A DNA stretch of 13,531 bases from Pseudomonadota bacterium (GTDB taxonomy: Bacteria > Pseudomonadota > Gammaproteobacteria > Acidithiobacillales > Acidithiobacillaceae): contig JAKCBU010000011.1 in assembly GCA_021839095.1 (NCBI GenBank), positions 1-13,531 on the forward strand, read 5' to 3'. Of this stretch, positions 1-7,601 are shown one piece after another. How positions within the stretch are numbered: position 1 is the first letter of the stretch; each line of letters opens with the position of its first letter. Position numbers and translations under genes: made by a program. The notes under the pieces are model-generated. The model worked only from the letters and a program-made list of their open reading frames with translations, did no database searches and was not told where the DNA came from.

Positions 1-20
1 TCCGATCTTGCTTTCCTCAG
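1..20 (-). promoter_or_regulatory. Leader of the next S10-operon gene (presumably rpsC), edge of window
   Basis: On the minus strand the 20 bases after the rplV stop contain a purine-rich GAGGA stretch (14-18) that could be a ribosome binding site. In S10 operons the gene after rplV is almost always rpsC (ribosomal protein S3), but no codon of it lies in the window. The identity is inferred from gene order only. The start must lie at least 13 bases beyond the GAGGA, which is long for a Shine-Dalgarno spacing, so the true site may be closer to the window edge. Confidence 0.35.
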
Positions 21-353
21 TTAACTCTCTGCGACTACAATAGTGATATGGCTGGTACGTTTAAGTATCCGTGAGCCACGACCCTTCGCTCTTGCCGCGA
101 AGCGTTTGAGGACAGACCCGCCATCAATCATGATTTGCTCGACCACCAAAGCGTCAACATCCGCGCCTTCGTTATTTTCGGCATTGGCAATGGCAGACTC
201 CAGACACTTGCGAATCGGAAGCGCCGCCTTCTTAGTGGTGAAGCGCAGGATCTCCAGGGCTTTTCCCACTGGTTGTCCACGCACCAGGTCAGCCACGAGC
301 CGCGCCTTTTGCGGAGACATCTGAAGCCCTTTAAGCACCGCTGACGATTTCAT
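21..353 (-). CDS. rplV: 50S ribosomal protein L22
   Basis: This 110-residue protein matches the full usual length of bacterial L22. L22 binds 23S rRNA early in large-subunit assembly, and its long beta-hairpin lines the nascent-peptide exit tunnel. The N-terminal [16 protein letters not shown] segment is a family hallmark. The basic hairpin is seen near residues 78-100 ([19 protein letters not shown]), followed by the conserved RTSHITIVV end. The ATG at 353 is preceded by a strong purine-rich site (GGAGGAGGGGGG) that overlaps the rpsS stop codon, and only 11 bases separate the genes. This suggests translational coupling within the S10 operon. The stop is TAA. The product assignment is secure. 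Confidence 0.97.
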   Translation of the reverse strand: MKSSAVLKGLQMSPQKARLVADLVRGQPVGKALEILRFTTKKAALPIRKCLESAIANAENNEGADVDALVVEQIMIDGGSVLKRFAARAKGRGSRILKRTSHITIVVAES

Positions 354-364
354 CCCCCCTCCTC

Positions 365-640
365 CTAGCGCTTAGCTTTCTTGTCGGCCACGTGACCTTT
401 AAAAGTCCGCGTTAGCGCAAACTCGCCCAACTTATGGCCAACCATGTTCTCATTGACCACCACTGGTATATGCTGCCGTCCGTTATGAACACTGATGGTT
501 AACCCAACAAAATCAGGGGTAATCGTCGAGCGGCGTGACCAAGTCTTGATCGGACGACGGCTGCTACTCGCTTGGGCGGTCTGCACCTTGCGATCCAGAT
601 GCTCATCAATAAACGGACCTTTTTTAATCGAACGTGGCAC
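365..640 (-). CDS. rpsS: 30S ribosomal protein S19
   Basis: This 91-residue protein has the full family length. S19 sits in the head of the small subunit, contacts S13 and takes part in the intersubunit bridge near the A and P sites. The N-terminus [12 protein letters not shown] and the central core [22 protein letters not shown] are diagnostic, followed by [19 protein letters not shown]. The start codon is GTG rather than ATG. It is supported by the MPRS family start and by AAGAGGA six bases upstream. It follows rplB after 18 bases and precedes rplV after 11, in standard S10-operon order. Confidence 0.97.
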   Translation of the reverse strand: MPRSIKKGPFIDEHLDRKVQTAQASSSRRPIKTWSRRSTITPDFVGLTISVHNGRQHIPVVVNENMVGHKLGEFALTRTFKGHVADKKAKR

Positions 641-658
641 GTGAATTCCTCTTAACCA

Positions 659-1483
659 CTAACGCGAACGACGGCGCACAATCATACTGCTCGTACGCTT
701 GTTTTTACGGGTGCGGTATCCTTTGGTCGGCTGCCCCCAAGGCGAAACCGGATGGCGTCCTCCAGAGGTCCGGCCTTCACCGCCACCATGCGGATGATCC
801 ACCGGATTCATGGCGACGCCGCGAACCGTCGGCCGCACCCCGCGCCAACGTGTGGCGCCTGCCTTACCCAATTGACGGGAGCCGTGCTCCTCGTTCCCTA
901 CCTCACCAAGGGTGGCGCGACAGGATACATGAATTCGGCGGACCTCGCCCGAACGCAAACGTACTTGCGCATAGTCCCCATCACGCGCCATAAGTTGGGC
1001 GGAGGCTCCAGCGGAGCGAGCGATCTGCCCACCCTTGCCTGGACGCATCTCGATATTATGCACGACCGAGCCCACCGGAATTCCACGCAACGGCATGCAA
1101 TTACCCGGCTTGATAGGCGTCTGCTGCGCAGAAAGAACGGCATCACCAACCATCATCCCCTTGGCGGCAAGAATATAGCGCCGTTCTCCGTCGGCATAGC
1201 AGATCAGCGCGATGTGCGCCGACCGGTTAGGGTCATACTCCAGCCGTTCCACCTTACCCGGCACGTCCACCTTGTTACGCTTGAAATCAATCAGGCGGTA
1301 GTGGGATTTGTGACCGCCACCCTGATGACGCCGCGTGACACGTCCGAGATTATTACGGCCGCCACTATGGGACTGGGCCTCGACCAGTCCGGTATGCGGA
1401 TCTCCCTTATGTAAGCCGGTGTTGACCGTCTTCACGACAAAACGTCGACCCGCTGACGTCGGCTTGCTTTTCATGAGTGCCAT
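659..1483 (-). CDS. rplB: 50S ribosomal protein L2
   Basis: This protein has 274 residues (E. coli L2 has 273). L2 binds domain IV of 23S rRNA and is needed for subunit association and the peptidyl-transferase environment. Family features run the full length: the [14 protein letters not shown] start, [17 protein letters not shown] near residues 56-72, the central [20 protein letters not shown] and the C-terminal [13 protein letters not shown] loop, which carries the conserved histidine near the active centre. It ends in the usual basic [15 protein letters not shown] tail. The ATG at 1483 has an AGGAGAGGAA site upstream. It lies 17 bases after rplW. Confidence 0.97.
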   Translation of the reverse strand: MALMKSKPTSAGRRFVVKTVNTGLHKGDPHTGLVEAQSHSGGRNNLGRVTRRHQGGGHKSHYRLIDFKRNKVDVPGKVERLEYDPNRSAHIALICYADGERRYILAAKGMMVGDAVLSAQQTPIKPGNCMPLRGIPVGSVVHNIEMRPGKGGQIARSAGASAQLMARDGDYAQVRLRSGEVRRIHVSCRATLGEVGNEEHGSRQLGKAGATRWRGVRPTVRGVAMNPVDHPHGGGEGRTSGGRHPVSPWGQPTKGYRTRKNKRTSSMIVRRRSR

Positions 1484-1500
1484 AGTGCTATTCCTCTCCT

Positions 1501-1794
1501 TCAGGCAACGCCATAATCTATGCTGCTGCCCTCAGCCAGCCGAACATAGGCTTTCTTCCAGGAGGAGCGACGACCCACATGACGGCCCATGCGCTTCTCC
1601 TTACCCGTGTAATTGCAGGTCTGCACGGAAAGCACCTGCACCTCGAAAAGCTTTTCGACCGCCGATTTGATCTCCAGCTTGCTGGCATCGCGAAGCACCT
1701 TGAACACAAACTGATTGGATTGCTGCTGCACCATCGTGCTCTTTTCGCTCACCACCGGCGCCAACAAAACGAGATACTTACGCTCTGGATTCAT
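1501..1794 (-). CDS. rplW: 50S ribosomal protein L23
   Basis: This 97-residue protein has the usual L23 length. L23 sits at the tunnel exit and is the docking site for trigger factor and signal recognition particle. Recognisable parts are the [12 protein letters not shown] segment near residues 9-20, [22 protein letters not shown] in the middle, and the [23 protein letters not shown] stretch near residues 65-87. The start overlaps the rplD stop by four bases (ATGA), so translation of L23 is probably coupled to L4. The next gene, rplB, follows after 17 bases. Confidence 0.97.
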   Translation of the reverse strand: MNPERKYLVLLAPVVSEKSTMVQQQSNQFVFKVLRDASKLEIKSAVEKLFEVQVLSVQTCNYTGKEKRMGRHVGRRSSWKKAYVRLAEGSSIDYGVA

Positions 1795-2408
1795 CCGTAC
1801 ACCTCACCCAACTTGGTCGCCGCTTCGACGTCCAGCAGTACCCGACCGTACTGCAGGAGATCAGCGGGCCCGATATCCTGCCAGCCCGCGATGCCGACCC
1901 TCGGAAAGTTCCGCAAGCCGAGAAATAGATTTAGTGGAACCTCTCCCATCACCAAGAGGAAGTCGTCGCCTCCGGCACGTGCCAGCCACTCCCGGGCCGT
2001 TCGACTGCGTGGTTCAGCAATGTCTTCCGGTTGAATCACTTGGAGACGCCCCTGGCGAAGCAGTTCGGCCAGCACGGTACGCATTGCTCCCGCCCACATC
2101 TTCTTGTTGACTTTCTGGCTATAATTTTCGTTCCCTCCAGGGAAAGCGCGTCCACCCCCACGCCAAATGGGGCTGCGGATGCTACCCGCGCGTGCGCGCC
2201 CGGTGCCCTTCTGCTTCCAAGGCTTGCGACCGCCACCACGCACCGCCGCACGATTTTTTTGAACCGCATTGGCAGATCGCCGTCCCGCCATCTGCGCAAG
2301 CACCACCTGATGCAGCAGCGCCTCGTTATAAGGTACGGCAAACACCGCATCGGCGACATCGATATCACTGCTCTTTCCGGTGGTCACTTCCAAGCTTTGC
2401 ACTTGCAT
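1791..2408 (-). CDS. rplD: 50S ribosomal protein L4
   Basis: This 205-residue protein starts at MQVQSLEV. An in-frame extension to 2465 exists but overlaps rplC and has no family similarity. The ATG at 2408 has AGGAGA just upstream, next to the rplC stop. L4 is a large-subunit assembly protein whose extended loop reaches the exit tunnel. That loop is visible as [20 protein letters not shown] followed by [16 protein letters not shown], near residues 50-90. In E. coli L4 also represses the S10 operon by acting on the leader upstream of rpsJ. Such a leader cannot exist in its usual form here because tuf abuts rpsJ. Its stop overlaps the rplW start. Confidence 0.96.
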   Translation of the reverse strand: MQVQSLEVTTGKSSDIDVADAVFAVPYNEALLHQVVLAQMAGRRSANAVQKNRAAVRGGGRKPWKQKGTGRARAGSIRSPIWRGGGRAFPGGNENYSQKVNKKMWAGAMRTVLAELLRQGRLQVIQPEDIAEPRSRTAREWLARAGGDDFLLVMGEVPLNLFLGLRNFPRVGIAGWQDIGPADLLQYGRVLLDVEAATKLGEVYG

Positions 2409-2418
2409 TGTATTTCTC

Positions 2419-3051
2419 CTAGCCACGCACCGCGGGACGAATGACGACGTCCGCATCACGGGCACCGGGAACGGCGCCTTTCACCATCAGCAGTTGCCGC
2501 TCGGCATCAATACGAACCAGTTCAAGACTCAGGCTAGTGACTCGTTCAGCACCTAAATGGCCCGCCATTTTTTTGCCCTTGAACACACGACCGGGTGTTT
2601 GACGGCAACCTATGGAACCAGGGGCACGATGAGCACGCGAGTTACCGTGACTGGCACGGTTGCTTCGGAAGTTGTGGCGTTTGATAGCGCCGGCGAAACC
2701 TTTACCCTTGCTGACACCACTCACATCGACACGCTGGCCCTCGGTGAAGAGATCCAAGCCGATTTCAGTCCCACAAACGTAGGATGCGCTATCCGCCACC
2801 CGAAACTCACGCAGCAGGCGCCCCGGCGCTATCCCACACTTGCGAAAGTGCCCTGCCAAGGCAGAGCTAACCCGCTGTGGACGACGTTCGCCAGTAGCCA
2901 ACTGCACCGCGCAATAACCATCCGTGGCGATATCTTTTACCTGCGACACCATGTTCGGCGCCACGTGAATGACGGTCACCGGCACCACTCGCCCGTCTTC
3001 CGAGACGATGCGCGTCATGCCTACTTTCCGCCCGATCAGCCCCATTACCAT
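2419..3051 (-). CDS. rplC: 50S ribosomal protein L3
   Basis: This 210-residue protein has the normal L3 length. L3 is one of the two assembly-initiating proteins of the large subunit, and a loop of it reaches the peptidyl-transferase centre. The N-terminal [13 protein letters not shown], the central [20 protein letters not shown] and the [20 protein letters not shown] segments are typical. Two possible ATG starts lie two codons apart (3051 and 3045). The first is chosen because AAAGGA lies about 9 bases upstream of it. rpsJ precedes it by 20 bases and rplD follows by 10. Confidence 0.96.
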   Translation of the reverse strand: MVMGLIGRKVGMTRIVSEDGRVVPVTVIHVAPNMVSQVKDIATDGYCAVQLATGERRPQRVSSALAGHFRKCGIAPGRLLREFRVADSASYVCGTEIGLDLFTEGQRVDVSGVSKGKGFAGAIKRHNFRSNRASHGNSRAHRAPGSIGCRQTPGRVFKGKKMAGHLGAERVTSLSLELVRIDAERQLLMVKGAVPGARDADVVIRPAVRG

Positions 3052-3071
3052 TTTGTATCGTCCTTTCTTAA

Positions 3072-3380
3072 TTACAGCTTGATCTCGACATCCACGCCAG
3101 CCGCAAGATCAAGCTTGATCAGTGCATCCACCGTTTTGTCATTGGGATCCAAGATATCGAGAAGGCGCTTGTGCGTCCTCTGCTCAAACTGATCTCGGGC
3201 ATTCTTATCCACATGGGGGGAGCGCAAAACCGTGAATCGTTCAATTTTGGTCGGCAATGGGATCGGTCCGCAAACCCGAGCGCCGGTCCGCCGTGCGGTT
3301 TCCACGATTTCTGCGGCGGAGATGTCCAGCATGCGGTAGTCGTAAGACTTCAGGCGAATGCGTATCTTGGAGCTTTCCAT
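3072..3380 (-). CDS. rpsJ: 30S ribosomal protein S10 (NusE)
   Basis: This 102-residue protein is one residue shorter than E. coli S10. S10 is a small-subunit head protein. As NusE it also pairs with NusB on boxA RNA during antitermination, and NusB is encoded further along in this window. [13 protein letters not shown], the [22 protein letters not shown] segment and [18 protein letters not shown] are diagnostic. The ATG overlaps the tuf TAA stop by one base (TAATG), and its ribosome binding site lies inside the last tuf codons. S10 synthesis is therefore probably coupled to EF-Tu translation. This is normally the first gene of the S10 operon, but here no leader or promoter space precedes it. 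Confidence 0.97.
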   Translation of the reverse strand: MESSKIRIRLKSYDYRMLDISAAEIVETARRTGARVCGPIPLPTKIERFTVLRSPHVDKNARDQFEQRTHKRLLDILDPNDKTVDALIKLDLAAGVDVEIKL

Positions 3381-4570
3381 TATTCGACCACCTTTGAGAC
3401 GACGCCGGCGCCGACGGTACGGCCGCCCTCACGCACCGCAAAACGCAATCCCTCTTCCATCGCAATCGGCGCTATCAATGCCACCTTGAACAAAATGTTG
3501 TCCCCAGGCATCACCATCTCCACCCCTTCCGGTAATTCCACAGCACCCGTCACATCCGTGGTCCGAAAGTAAAACTGCGGGCGATACCCATTGAAAAACG
3601 GCGTGTGACGGCCACCCTCCTCCTTCGACAACACGTACACTTCCGCTTCAAAACGCGTGTGCGGCTTGATGCTCCCCGGCTTGGCCAAAACCTGACCACG
3701 CTCTACATCATCCTTCTTGGTACCACGCAACAACACCCCCACATTGTCCCCAGCCTGACCCTGATCCAGAATCTTGCGAAACATCTCCACCCCGGTGACA
3801 ATGCTCTTCGCCGTGTCGCGAATCCCAATAATCTCAATCTCGTCGCCCACCTTGACAATGCCACGCTCAATACGACCCGTCACCACCGTCCCTCGACCCG
3901 AAATCGAAAACACATCCTCGATCGGCATCAGAAAGGGCTTGTCGATGGGACGCTCCGGCATGGGAATGTAACTGTCCATCGCCTCGGCCAACTTGAAAAT
4001 GGACGCCTCGCCAATATCGCTTTGATCCCCTTCCAGGGCCTTGAGCGCAGAGCCAATGATCACCGGGATGTCATCCCCCGGAAATTCATACTTGGAGAGC
4101 AGCTCGCGCACTTCCATCTCTACCAGCTCCATCAACTCGGCGTCATCCACCATGTCGGCCTTGTTGAGAAAAACAACAATGTAGGGCACACCCACCTGAC
4201 GGGCCAGCAAAATGTGTTCGCGCGTCTGCGGCATGGGACCGTCGGCAGCAGAGCACACCAGAATGGCACCGTCCATCTGTGCCGCACCCGTGATCATGTT
4301 CTTGACGTAGTCCGCGTGACCCGGGCAGTCCACATGCGCATAGTGACGGTTCGCCGTCTCGTACTCCACGTGCGAAGTCGCAATCGTGATGCCGCGCGCC
4401 CGCTCCTCCGGCGCATTGTCAATCTGATCATAAGCGCGAATCTCACCGCCAAACTTCGCCGACAACACCTTCGTCAGCGCCGCCGTCAATGTGGTCTTGC
4501 CATGATCAACGTGACCAATCGTCCCCACGTTCACATGCGGCTTCGTCCGCTCAAATTTCCCTTTGGACAT
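3380..4570 (-). CDS. tuf: Elongation factor Tu
   Basis: This 396-residue GTPase delivers aminoacyl-tRNA to the ribosomal A site and has the full family length. The GTP-binding motifs are all present: GHVDHGKT at residues 19-26, RGITI of switch I at 59-63, DCPGH at 81-85 and NKAD at 136-139. Domain II ([13 protein letters not shown]) and domain III, ending in [17 protein letters not shown], are intact. The ATG at 4570 has a GGAGA site 8 bases upstream. Three tRNA genes lie just upstream, as at tufB of E. coli, while rpsJ follows directly, as at str-type tuf genes of other bacteria. Many proteobacteria carry two nearly identical tuf genes, so a second copy may exist outside this window. The stop TAA is shared with the rpsJ start. 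Confidence 0.98.
   Translation of the reverse strand: MSKGKFERTKPHVNVGTIGHVDHGKTTLTAALTKVLSAKFGGEIRAYDQIDNAPEERARGITIATSHVEYETANRHYAHVDCPGHADYVKNMITGAAQMDGAILVCSAADGPMPQTREHILLARQVGVPYIVVFLNKADMVDDAELMELVEMEVRELLSKYEFPGDDIPVIIGSALKALEGDQSDIGEASIFKLAEAMDSYIPMPERPIDKPFLMPIEDVFSISGRGTVVTGRIERGIVKVGDEIEIIGIRDTAKSIVTGVEMFRKILDQGQAGDNVGVLLRGTKKDDVERGQVLAKPGSIKPHTRFEAEVYVLSKEEGGRHTPFFNGYRPQFYFRTTDVTGAVELPEGVEMVMPGDNILFKVALIAPIAMEEGLRFAVREGGRTVGAGVVSKVVE
3388..3394 (-). promoter_or_regulatory. rpsJ ribosome binding site inside the tuf 3' end
   Basis: The sequence AAGGTGG lies 7 bases before the rpsJ ATG and differs from the ideal AAGGAGG by one base. It is formed by codons for the K-V-V part of the EF-Tu C-terminus. 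Together with the TAATG stop/start overlap, this indicates that ribosomes finishing tuf can restart directly on rpsJ. Confidence 0.7.
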
Positions 4571-4591
4571 CAGACACTCTCCAAGAATACC

Positions 4592-4612
4592 AGACCCAAG
4601 TTAAAGACCCAA
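4592..4612 (-). repeat. Tandem 8-base direct repeat in the tRNA-Thr/tuf spacer
   Basis: TTGGGTCT occurs twice on the minus strand (4605-4612 and 4592-4599), separated by 5 bases. It lies within the 47-base spacer between the tRNA-Thr CCA end and the tuf start. The unit has a 13-base period. Its role is unknown. It could be chance, or a site involved in 3' processing of the tRNA or in the tuf leader. Confidence 0.45.
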
Positions 4613-4617
4613 AGATA

Positions 4618-4693
<76 letters not shown>

Positions 4694-4702
4694 CTAAACA
4701 AC

Positions 4703-4776
4703 TGGAGCGGGTGATGGGAATCGAACCCACACCATCAGCTTGGAAGGCTGAGGTTCTACCGTTGAACTACACCCGC
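4703..4776 (-). tRNA. tRNA-Gly (anticodon TCC)
   Basis: This is a 74-base tRNA with encoded CCA. The acceptor GCGGGTG pairs with CACCCGC. The anticodon stem TCAGC/GCTGA encloses CTTCCAA, giving anticodon TCC, which reads GGA and GGG. The T-arm GTGGGTTCGATTCCCAT is normal. Only 9 bases separate its 3' end from tRNA-Thr, so the two must be processed from one precursor. Confidence 0.96.
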
Positions 4777-4840
4777 ACATTAATTCTATATATGTTTTGC
4801 ACCAGACCCCGAACACAGCGACCAACCCAGCCTCGGCAAA
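4777..4840 (-). other. AT-rich spacer between tRNA-Tyr and tRNA-Gly
   Basis: This 64-base spacer carries an AT-rich tract (AAAACATATATAGAATTAAT) just before tRNA-Gly. The tract contains TAGAAT, which resembles a -10 box, but no matching -35 element lies at the right distance. The tract is more likely a cleavage site for an RNase E-type enzyme during processing of the tRNA-mRNA precursor. No terminator is seen, which supports read-through into tRNA-Gly, tRNA-Thr and tuf. Confidence 0.4.
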
Positions 4841-4925
4841 TGGTGGAGGGGGGAGGATTCGAACCTCCGAAGGCAGAGCCGTCAGATTTACAGTCTGATC
4901 CCTTTGACCGCTCGGGAACCCCTCC
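4841..4925 (-). tRNA. tRNA-Tyr (anticodon GTA)
   Basis: This is an 85-base class II tRNA with a long variable arm and encoded CCA. The acceptor GGAGGGG pairs with CCCCTCC. The anticodon stem TCAGA/TCTGA encloses CTGTAAA, giving anticodon GTA. The T-arm is GGAGGTTCGAATCCTCC. It is the first gene of the transcript, about 10 bases downstream of the predicted start site. Confidence 0.96.
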
Positions 4926-4941
4926 CAACGATCAGCGGCGC

Positions 4942-4970
4942 ATTGTGCGGCCTGGGCTTTTCGTTGTCAA
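4942..4970 (-). promoter_or_regulatory. Strong sigma70-type promoter for the tRNA-tuf-S10 transcript
   Basis: A perfect -35 box TTGACA (4965-4970) is followed after 17 bases by CACAAT (4942-4947, four of six matches to TATAAT). The bases after the -10 read GCGCCGC, a GC-rich discriminator as found in promoters of stable RNAs that are shut down by ppGpp in E. coli. The predicted start is near 4935, about 10 bases before tRNA-Tyr. Stringent control is inferred from this resemblance. Confidence 0.72.
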
Positions 4971-5015
4971 GCGGCCGACATACCCGGGCGGCCATGAGCC
5001 CCGCACCTTGTACCC

Positions 5016-5062
5016 TTGACATCGTTGTCGATTTACAACATTCTTGCGCGAGTAGTAATAAT
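5016..5062 (+). promoter_or_regulatory. Candidate promoter(s) for the OmpA-family gene
   Basis: Two overlapping candidates are visible. One is a perfect TTGACA at 5016-5021 with a weak CATTCT at 5039-5044 (17-base spacer). The other is TTTACA at 5032-5037 with AATAAT at 5057-5062 (19-base spacer). A short inverted repeat GTTGT/ACAAC (5024-5028 and 5035-5039) sits in the spacer of the first and could be an operator. Which promoter is used cannot be decided from sequence. Confidence 0.4.
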
Positions 5063-5108
5063 TTTGCCCGGCATATTCGCCAAGGCTCGAGAGAGGAGGA
5101 TTTTGATA

Positions 5109-5759
5109 ATGCAACCTATGAAACCTGTTTCACTGCTGATCGCTATCAGCAGTGGCTTGTTCGCCGGCGCTGCTTATGCCGACAATGGCTATGTGGGCTA
5201 CGCTGTCCAGGCGAATTCCAGGCCGGTCGTTACCAGCACCGGGATCTGTGTGCGTGGAGGCCGCCCGGTTACCGATGGTCCAATACCTGCCCACTGTGCG
5301 CCCGCTAAAGCGCCCGCTCCCGCCCCGGTAGCCGTTACGCCGCCCCCTCCACCGCCACCCGCGCCGATCGCTCCGGTCGAACGCACGATATTGGTCAGCA
5401 AACCAATCACGATCACCGGGATCAACTTCAAGTTCGATTCCTACAAACTCTTGGATCATGACATCAAGGTACTGGATGAAGTGGCCGATTTTGCCAAAAA
5501 ACATCCAGACGCCGTGCTCGACGTCAACGGTTATTGCAGCAAGGTGGGCAGTTACGCTTATAACCTGAAGTTATCCAAGCTGCGCGCCCACAGCGTGGCG
5601 CGGTACCTGGAGCAGCACGGAATTAGCCGTGACCGTATGGTGCTCAAGGGTCATTCCTACGATAACCCGGTGGCCACCAATGCCACCCCGCAAGGCCGGT
5701 TCCTGAATCAACGCGTGGAAATCAACTCCAGTATCAAGGTGCAAAAGACCGTGCAGTAA
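5109..5759 (+). CDS. OmpA-family outer membrane/periplasmic protein
   Basis: This 216-residue exported protein starts at the ATG with GGAGG 9 bases upstream. An in-frame extension to 5016 runs through the promoter region and is rejected. Residues 1-24 form a signal peptide with probable cleavage after AYA. Residues 25-65 form a small region with two cysteines (C47, C63) that may pair. A proline/alanine-rich linker with seven prolines in a row follows (about 64-90), then an OmpA C-terminal domain (about 95-207). The domain keeps INFKFDS, YNLKLSKLRAHSVARYL, the NATPQGR segment and NQRVEI. The usual T-D of the GYTD motif is replaced by C-S (C143, S144), so the aspartate that binds diaminopimelate in E. 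coli OmpA is missing, although the arginine (R159) is kept. There is no N-terminal beta-barrel. A terminator follows. Confidence 0.85.
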   Translation: MQPMKPVSLLIAISSGLFAGAAYADNGYVGYAVQANSRPVVTSTGICVRGGRPVTDGPIPAHCAPAKAPAPAPVAVTPPPPPPPAPIAPVERTILVSKPITITGINFKFDSYKLLDHDIKVLDEVADFAKKHPDAVLDVNGYCSKVGSYAYNLKLSKLRAHSVARYLEQHGISRDRMVLKGHSYDNPVATNATPQGRFLNQRVEINSSIKVQKTVQ

Positions 5760-5776
5760 TCTGCAACTATAAACGA

Positions 5777-5806
5777 GGGCGAGCCTTTCGTGGCCCGCCC
5801 TTTTTT
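5777..5806 (+). terminator. Rho-independent terminator of the OmpA-family gene
   Basis: GGGCG-A-GCC pairs with GGC-C-CGCCC around a 6-base loop (TTTCGT), with a single A-C mismatch in the stem, followed directly by six T residues. It lies 17 bases after the stop codon, so the OmpA-family gene is probably monocistronic. Confidence 0.85.
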
Positions 5807-5860
5807 GTTGTCCGATAAAGTCTCCGTGCACAGGCGCATTTCCATGATAGACTAGCCGCC

Positions 5861-7543
5861 ATGCGACAGTCTTTCCTCCGTTTTGTGCGCACACTGCATA
5901 TCACCCGAGTTCTAGTGCGTTACCGCCTGGACGAGGTGATTTATTTTCTACCCCTGTTAAAACCTTATCAGGCCATTCTGCGCTTGAGTCCCATGTCCTT
6001 GCTGGGGCCACGCCCGCAGGGCACATTTGCCGAACGCTTGCGCGAAGCCCTGGAGACCCTCGGACCCACCTTCATTAAACTGGGGCAAATGCTTTCCACG
6101 CGCCGTGATTTGCTTCCTGAACACATTACCCAGGAACTTGCCAAACTCCAGGATGCGGTGCCCCCTTTCCCGTCGCAGATTGCCCGGCAAATCATTGAAA
6201 CCGCCTTGAATGTACCCTTGAATACCCTATTTTCCCGATTCGAAGAACAACCTGCGGCAGCGGCTTCCATTGCCCAGGTACATTTTGGGCAACTGCTGGA
6301 TGGCCGCGAGGTGGCCATCAAGGTGCGTCGCCCCGGTTTGCAACGGATTATCGAACAAGATTTGGCCATACTCGCCCTGCTGGCCGACCTCGCTGAACGC
6401 TATTCCCAGGAGGGCCGCCGGCTGAGGGTACGCGCCGTGGTCGCGGAATACGCCAAGACCATACAAGGGGAACTGGATTTGTTACGCGAGGCGGCCAATG
6501 CGAGTCAGTTGCGGCGCAACTTTGCCGCAGAGCAAGATCTCCTTTACGTTCCTGAAATATATTGGGACTATTGCGCGCCCCCAGTACTCGTGATGGAGCG
6601 AATTTACGGTATTCCCATCGGTCAACGTGACGCCTTGCGCAAGGCCGGCATCGACTTTGACCAACTGTCGCGTCGAGCCGCGGAGATTTTCTTTCGCCAA
6701 GTGTTCCGGGATGCCTATTTCCACGCAGATATGCATCCCGGAAATATTTTTATCGACCCACGGAACGGGAGTTTTATCGCGGTCGATTTCGGAATCATGG
6801 GCAGCCTGGATGATGCCAGCCAGCATTATCTGGCCGAGAATATGGTGGCTTTCTTTCGCCGTGACTACCGGCGCGTCGCCGAAGCCCACGTGGAAGCGGG
6901 ATGGGTGCCACCCGACACCAATATCCAGGACTTTGAGACCGCCATTCGCGCAATCGCCGAACCCGTATTTGAAAAACCGCTCCATGAAATCTCCGTTGCC
7001 AATCTACTACTCCGTCTCTTTCAGACGACTCGCGCTTTTCAGATGCAAACACAACCGCAACTTCTACTGCTCCAAAAAACCTTGGTCAACGTTGAAGGCA
7101 TCGCCCGCGACTTCAATCCTGCCCTCAATATCTGGGAAGTCGCCACACCTCTGCTCACGGAATGGCTGAGCCGGCAACGTGGTCCACAAGGCTGGTGGTC
7201 CGAGTTCAAACGACAATTTCCACAATGGGGACTGGTGTTACCGGAACTGCCCGTACTATTGCACGGAATTCTGCGACAAGCCCAACAGGGGGAATTACCC
7301 CTGGTCGTTCGCAATGATGACATCGAGGGGATTCGGCGAGAGTTGCGTCACGGACTGAGACGTCTGACTTTCAGCGTAGGGGGTACCTTCTTCGTGATCG
7401 GTTTGGGGATCATTGCCGCGCTGGAACACCGGCTTGATGCCGATCTGCTGGGGTTGCCCGTATGGTTTTGGTTGACGGGTCTACCGATTGTCTTGTGGAT
7501 CGGGGCCGGTTGGACACGGGCGGTATTCTTCAGAAACGATTAA
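5861..7543 (+). CDS. ubiB: Ubiquinone biosynthesis protein UbiB (atypical ABC1/ADCK-family kinase)
   Basis: This 560-residue protein has the usual UbiB length. UbiB is a membrane-anchored atypical kinase/ATPase that supports the ring-modification complex of ubiquinone biosynthesis. Visible motifs are the family-specific KxGQ segment FIKLGQMLS (residues 71-79), an alanine-rich nucleotide loop AAAASIAQVH (132-141), the VAIK lysine (K154), the GELDLLREAANA segment (203-214), HADMHPGN (288-295) and DFG (309-311). Two hydrophobic C-terminal segments (about 505-525 and 530-555) anchor it in the inner membrane. In E. coli ubiB sits next to ubiE and ubiJ; here neither is adjacent. The ATG at 5861 lacks a clear ribosome binding site. 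The gap from the preceding terminator is 54 bases and shows no convincing promoter. Confidence 0.94.
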   Translation: MRQSFLRFVRTLHITRVLVRYRLDEVIYFLPLLKPYQAILRLSPMSLLGPRPQGTFAERLREALETLGPTFIKLGQMLSTRRDLLPEHITQELAKLQDAVPPFPSQIARQIIETALNVPLNTLFSRFEEQPAAAASIAQVHFGQLLDGREVAIKVRRPGLQRIIEQDLAILALLADLAERYSQEGRRLRVRAVVAEYAKTIQGELDLLREAANASQLRRNFAAEQDLLYVPEIYWDYCAPPVLVMERIYGIPIGQRDALRKAGIDFDQLSRRAAEIFFRQVFRDAYFHADMHPGNIFIDPRNGSFIAVDFGIMGSLDDASQHYLAENMVAFFRRDYRRVAEAHVEAGWVPPDTNIQDFETAIRAIAEPVFEKPLHEISVANLLLRLFQTTRAFQMQTQPQLLLLQKTLVNVEGIARDFNPALNIWEVATPLLTEWLSRQRGPQGWWSEFKRQFPQWGLVLPELPVLLHGILRQAQQGELPLVVRNDDIEGIRRELRHGLRRLTFSVGGTFFVIGLGIIAALEHRLDADLLGLPVWFWLTGLPIVLWIGAGWTRAVFFRND

Positions 7544-7601
7544 GCGCGATAGCGTCCGTGACCAGAACTCAGTAACTACCCGGGAGAAGGGGGGGGTGAC
7601 T

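Noticed and set aside
2409..2465. N-terminal extension of L4
   Set aside because: It overlaps rplC and has no similarity to L4. The ATG at 2408 has a good ribosome binding site and the family start.
4783..4803. Possible internal promoter before tRNA-Gly (TAGAAT in an AT-rich stretch)
   Set aside because: No -35 element lies at a suitable distance. The 64-base spacer fits a processing site better.
4711..5019. Plus-strand frame across the tRNA genes
   Set aside because: The strings GIEPTPSAWKAEVLP and GGGFEPPKAEPSDLQSDPF are the well-known false translations of reverse-strand tRNA genes.
5016..5108. N-terminal extension of the OmpA-family protein
   Set aside because: It covers the promoter and leader. 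The ATG at 5109 has GGAGG at the right spacing and begins a proper signal peptide.
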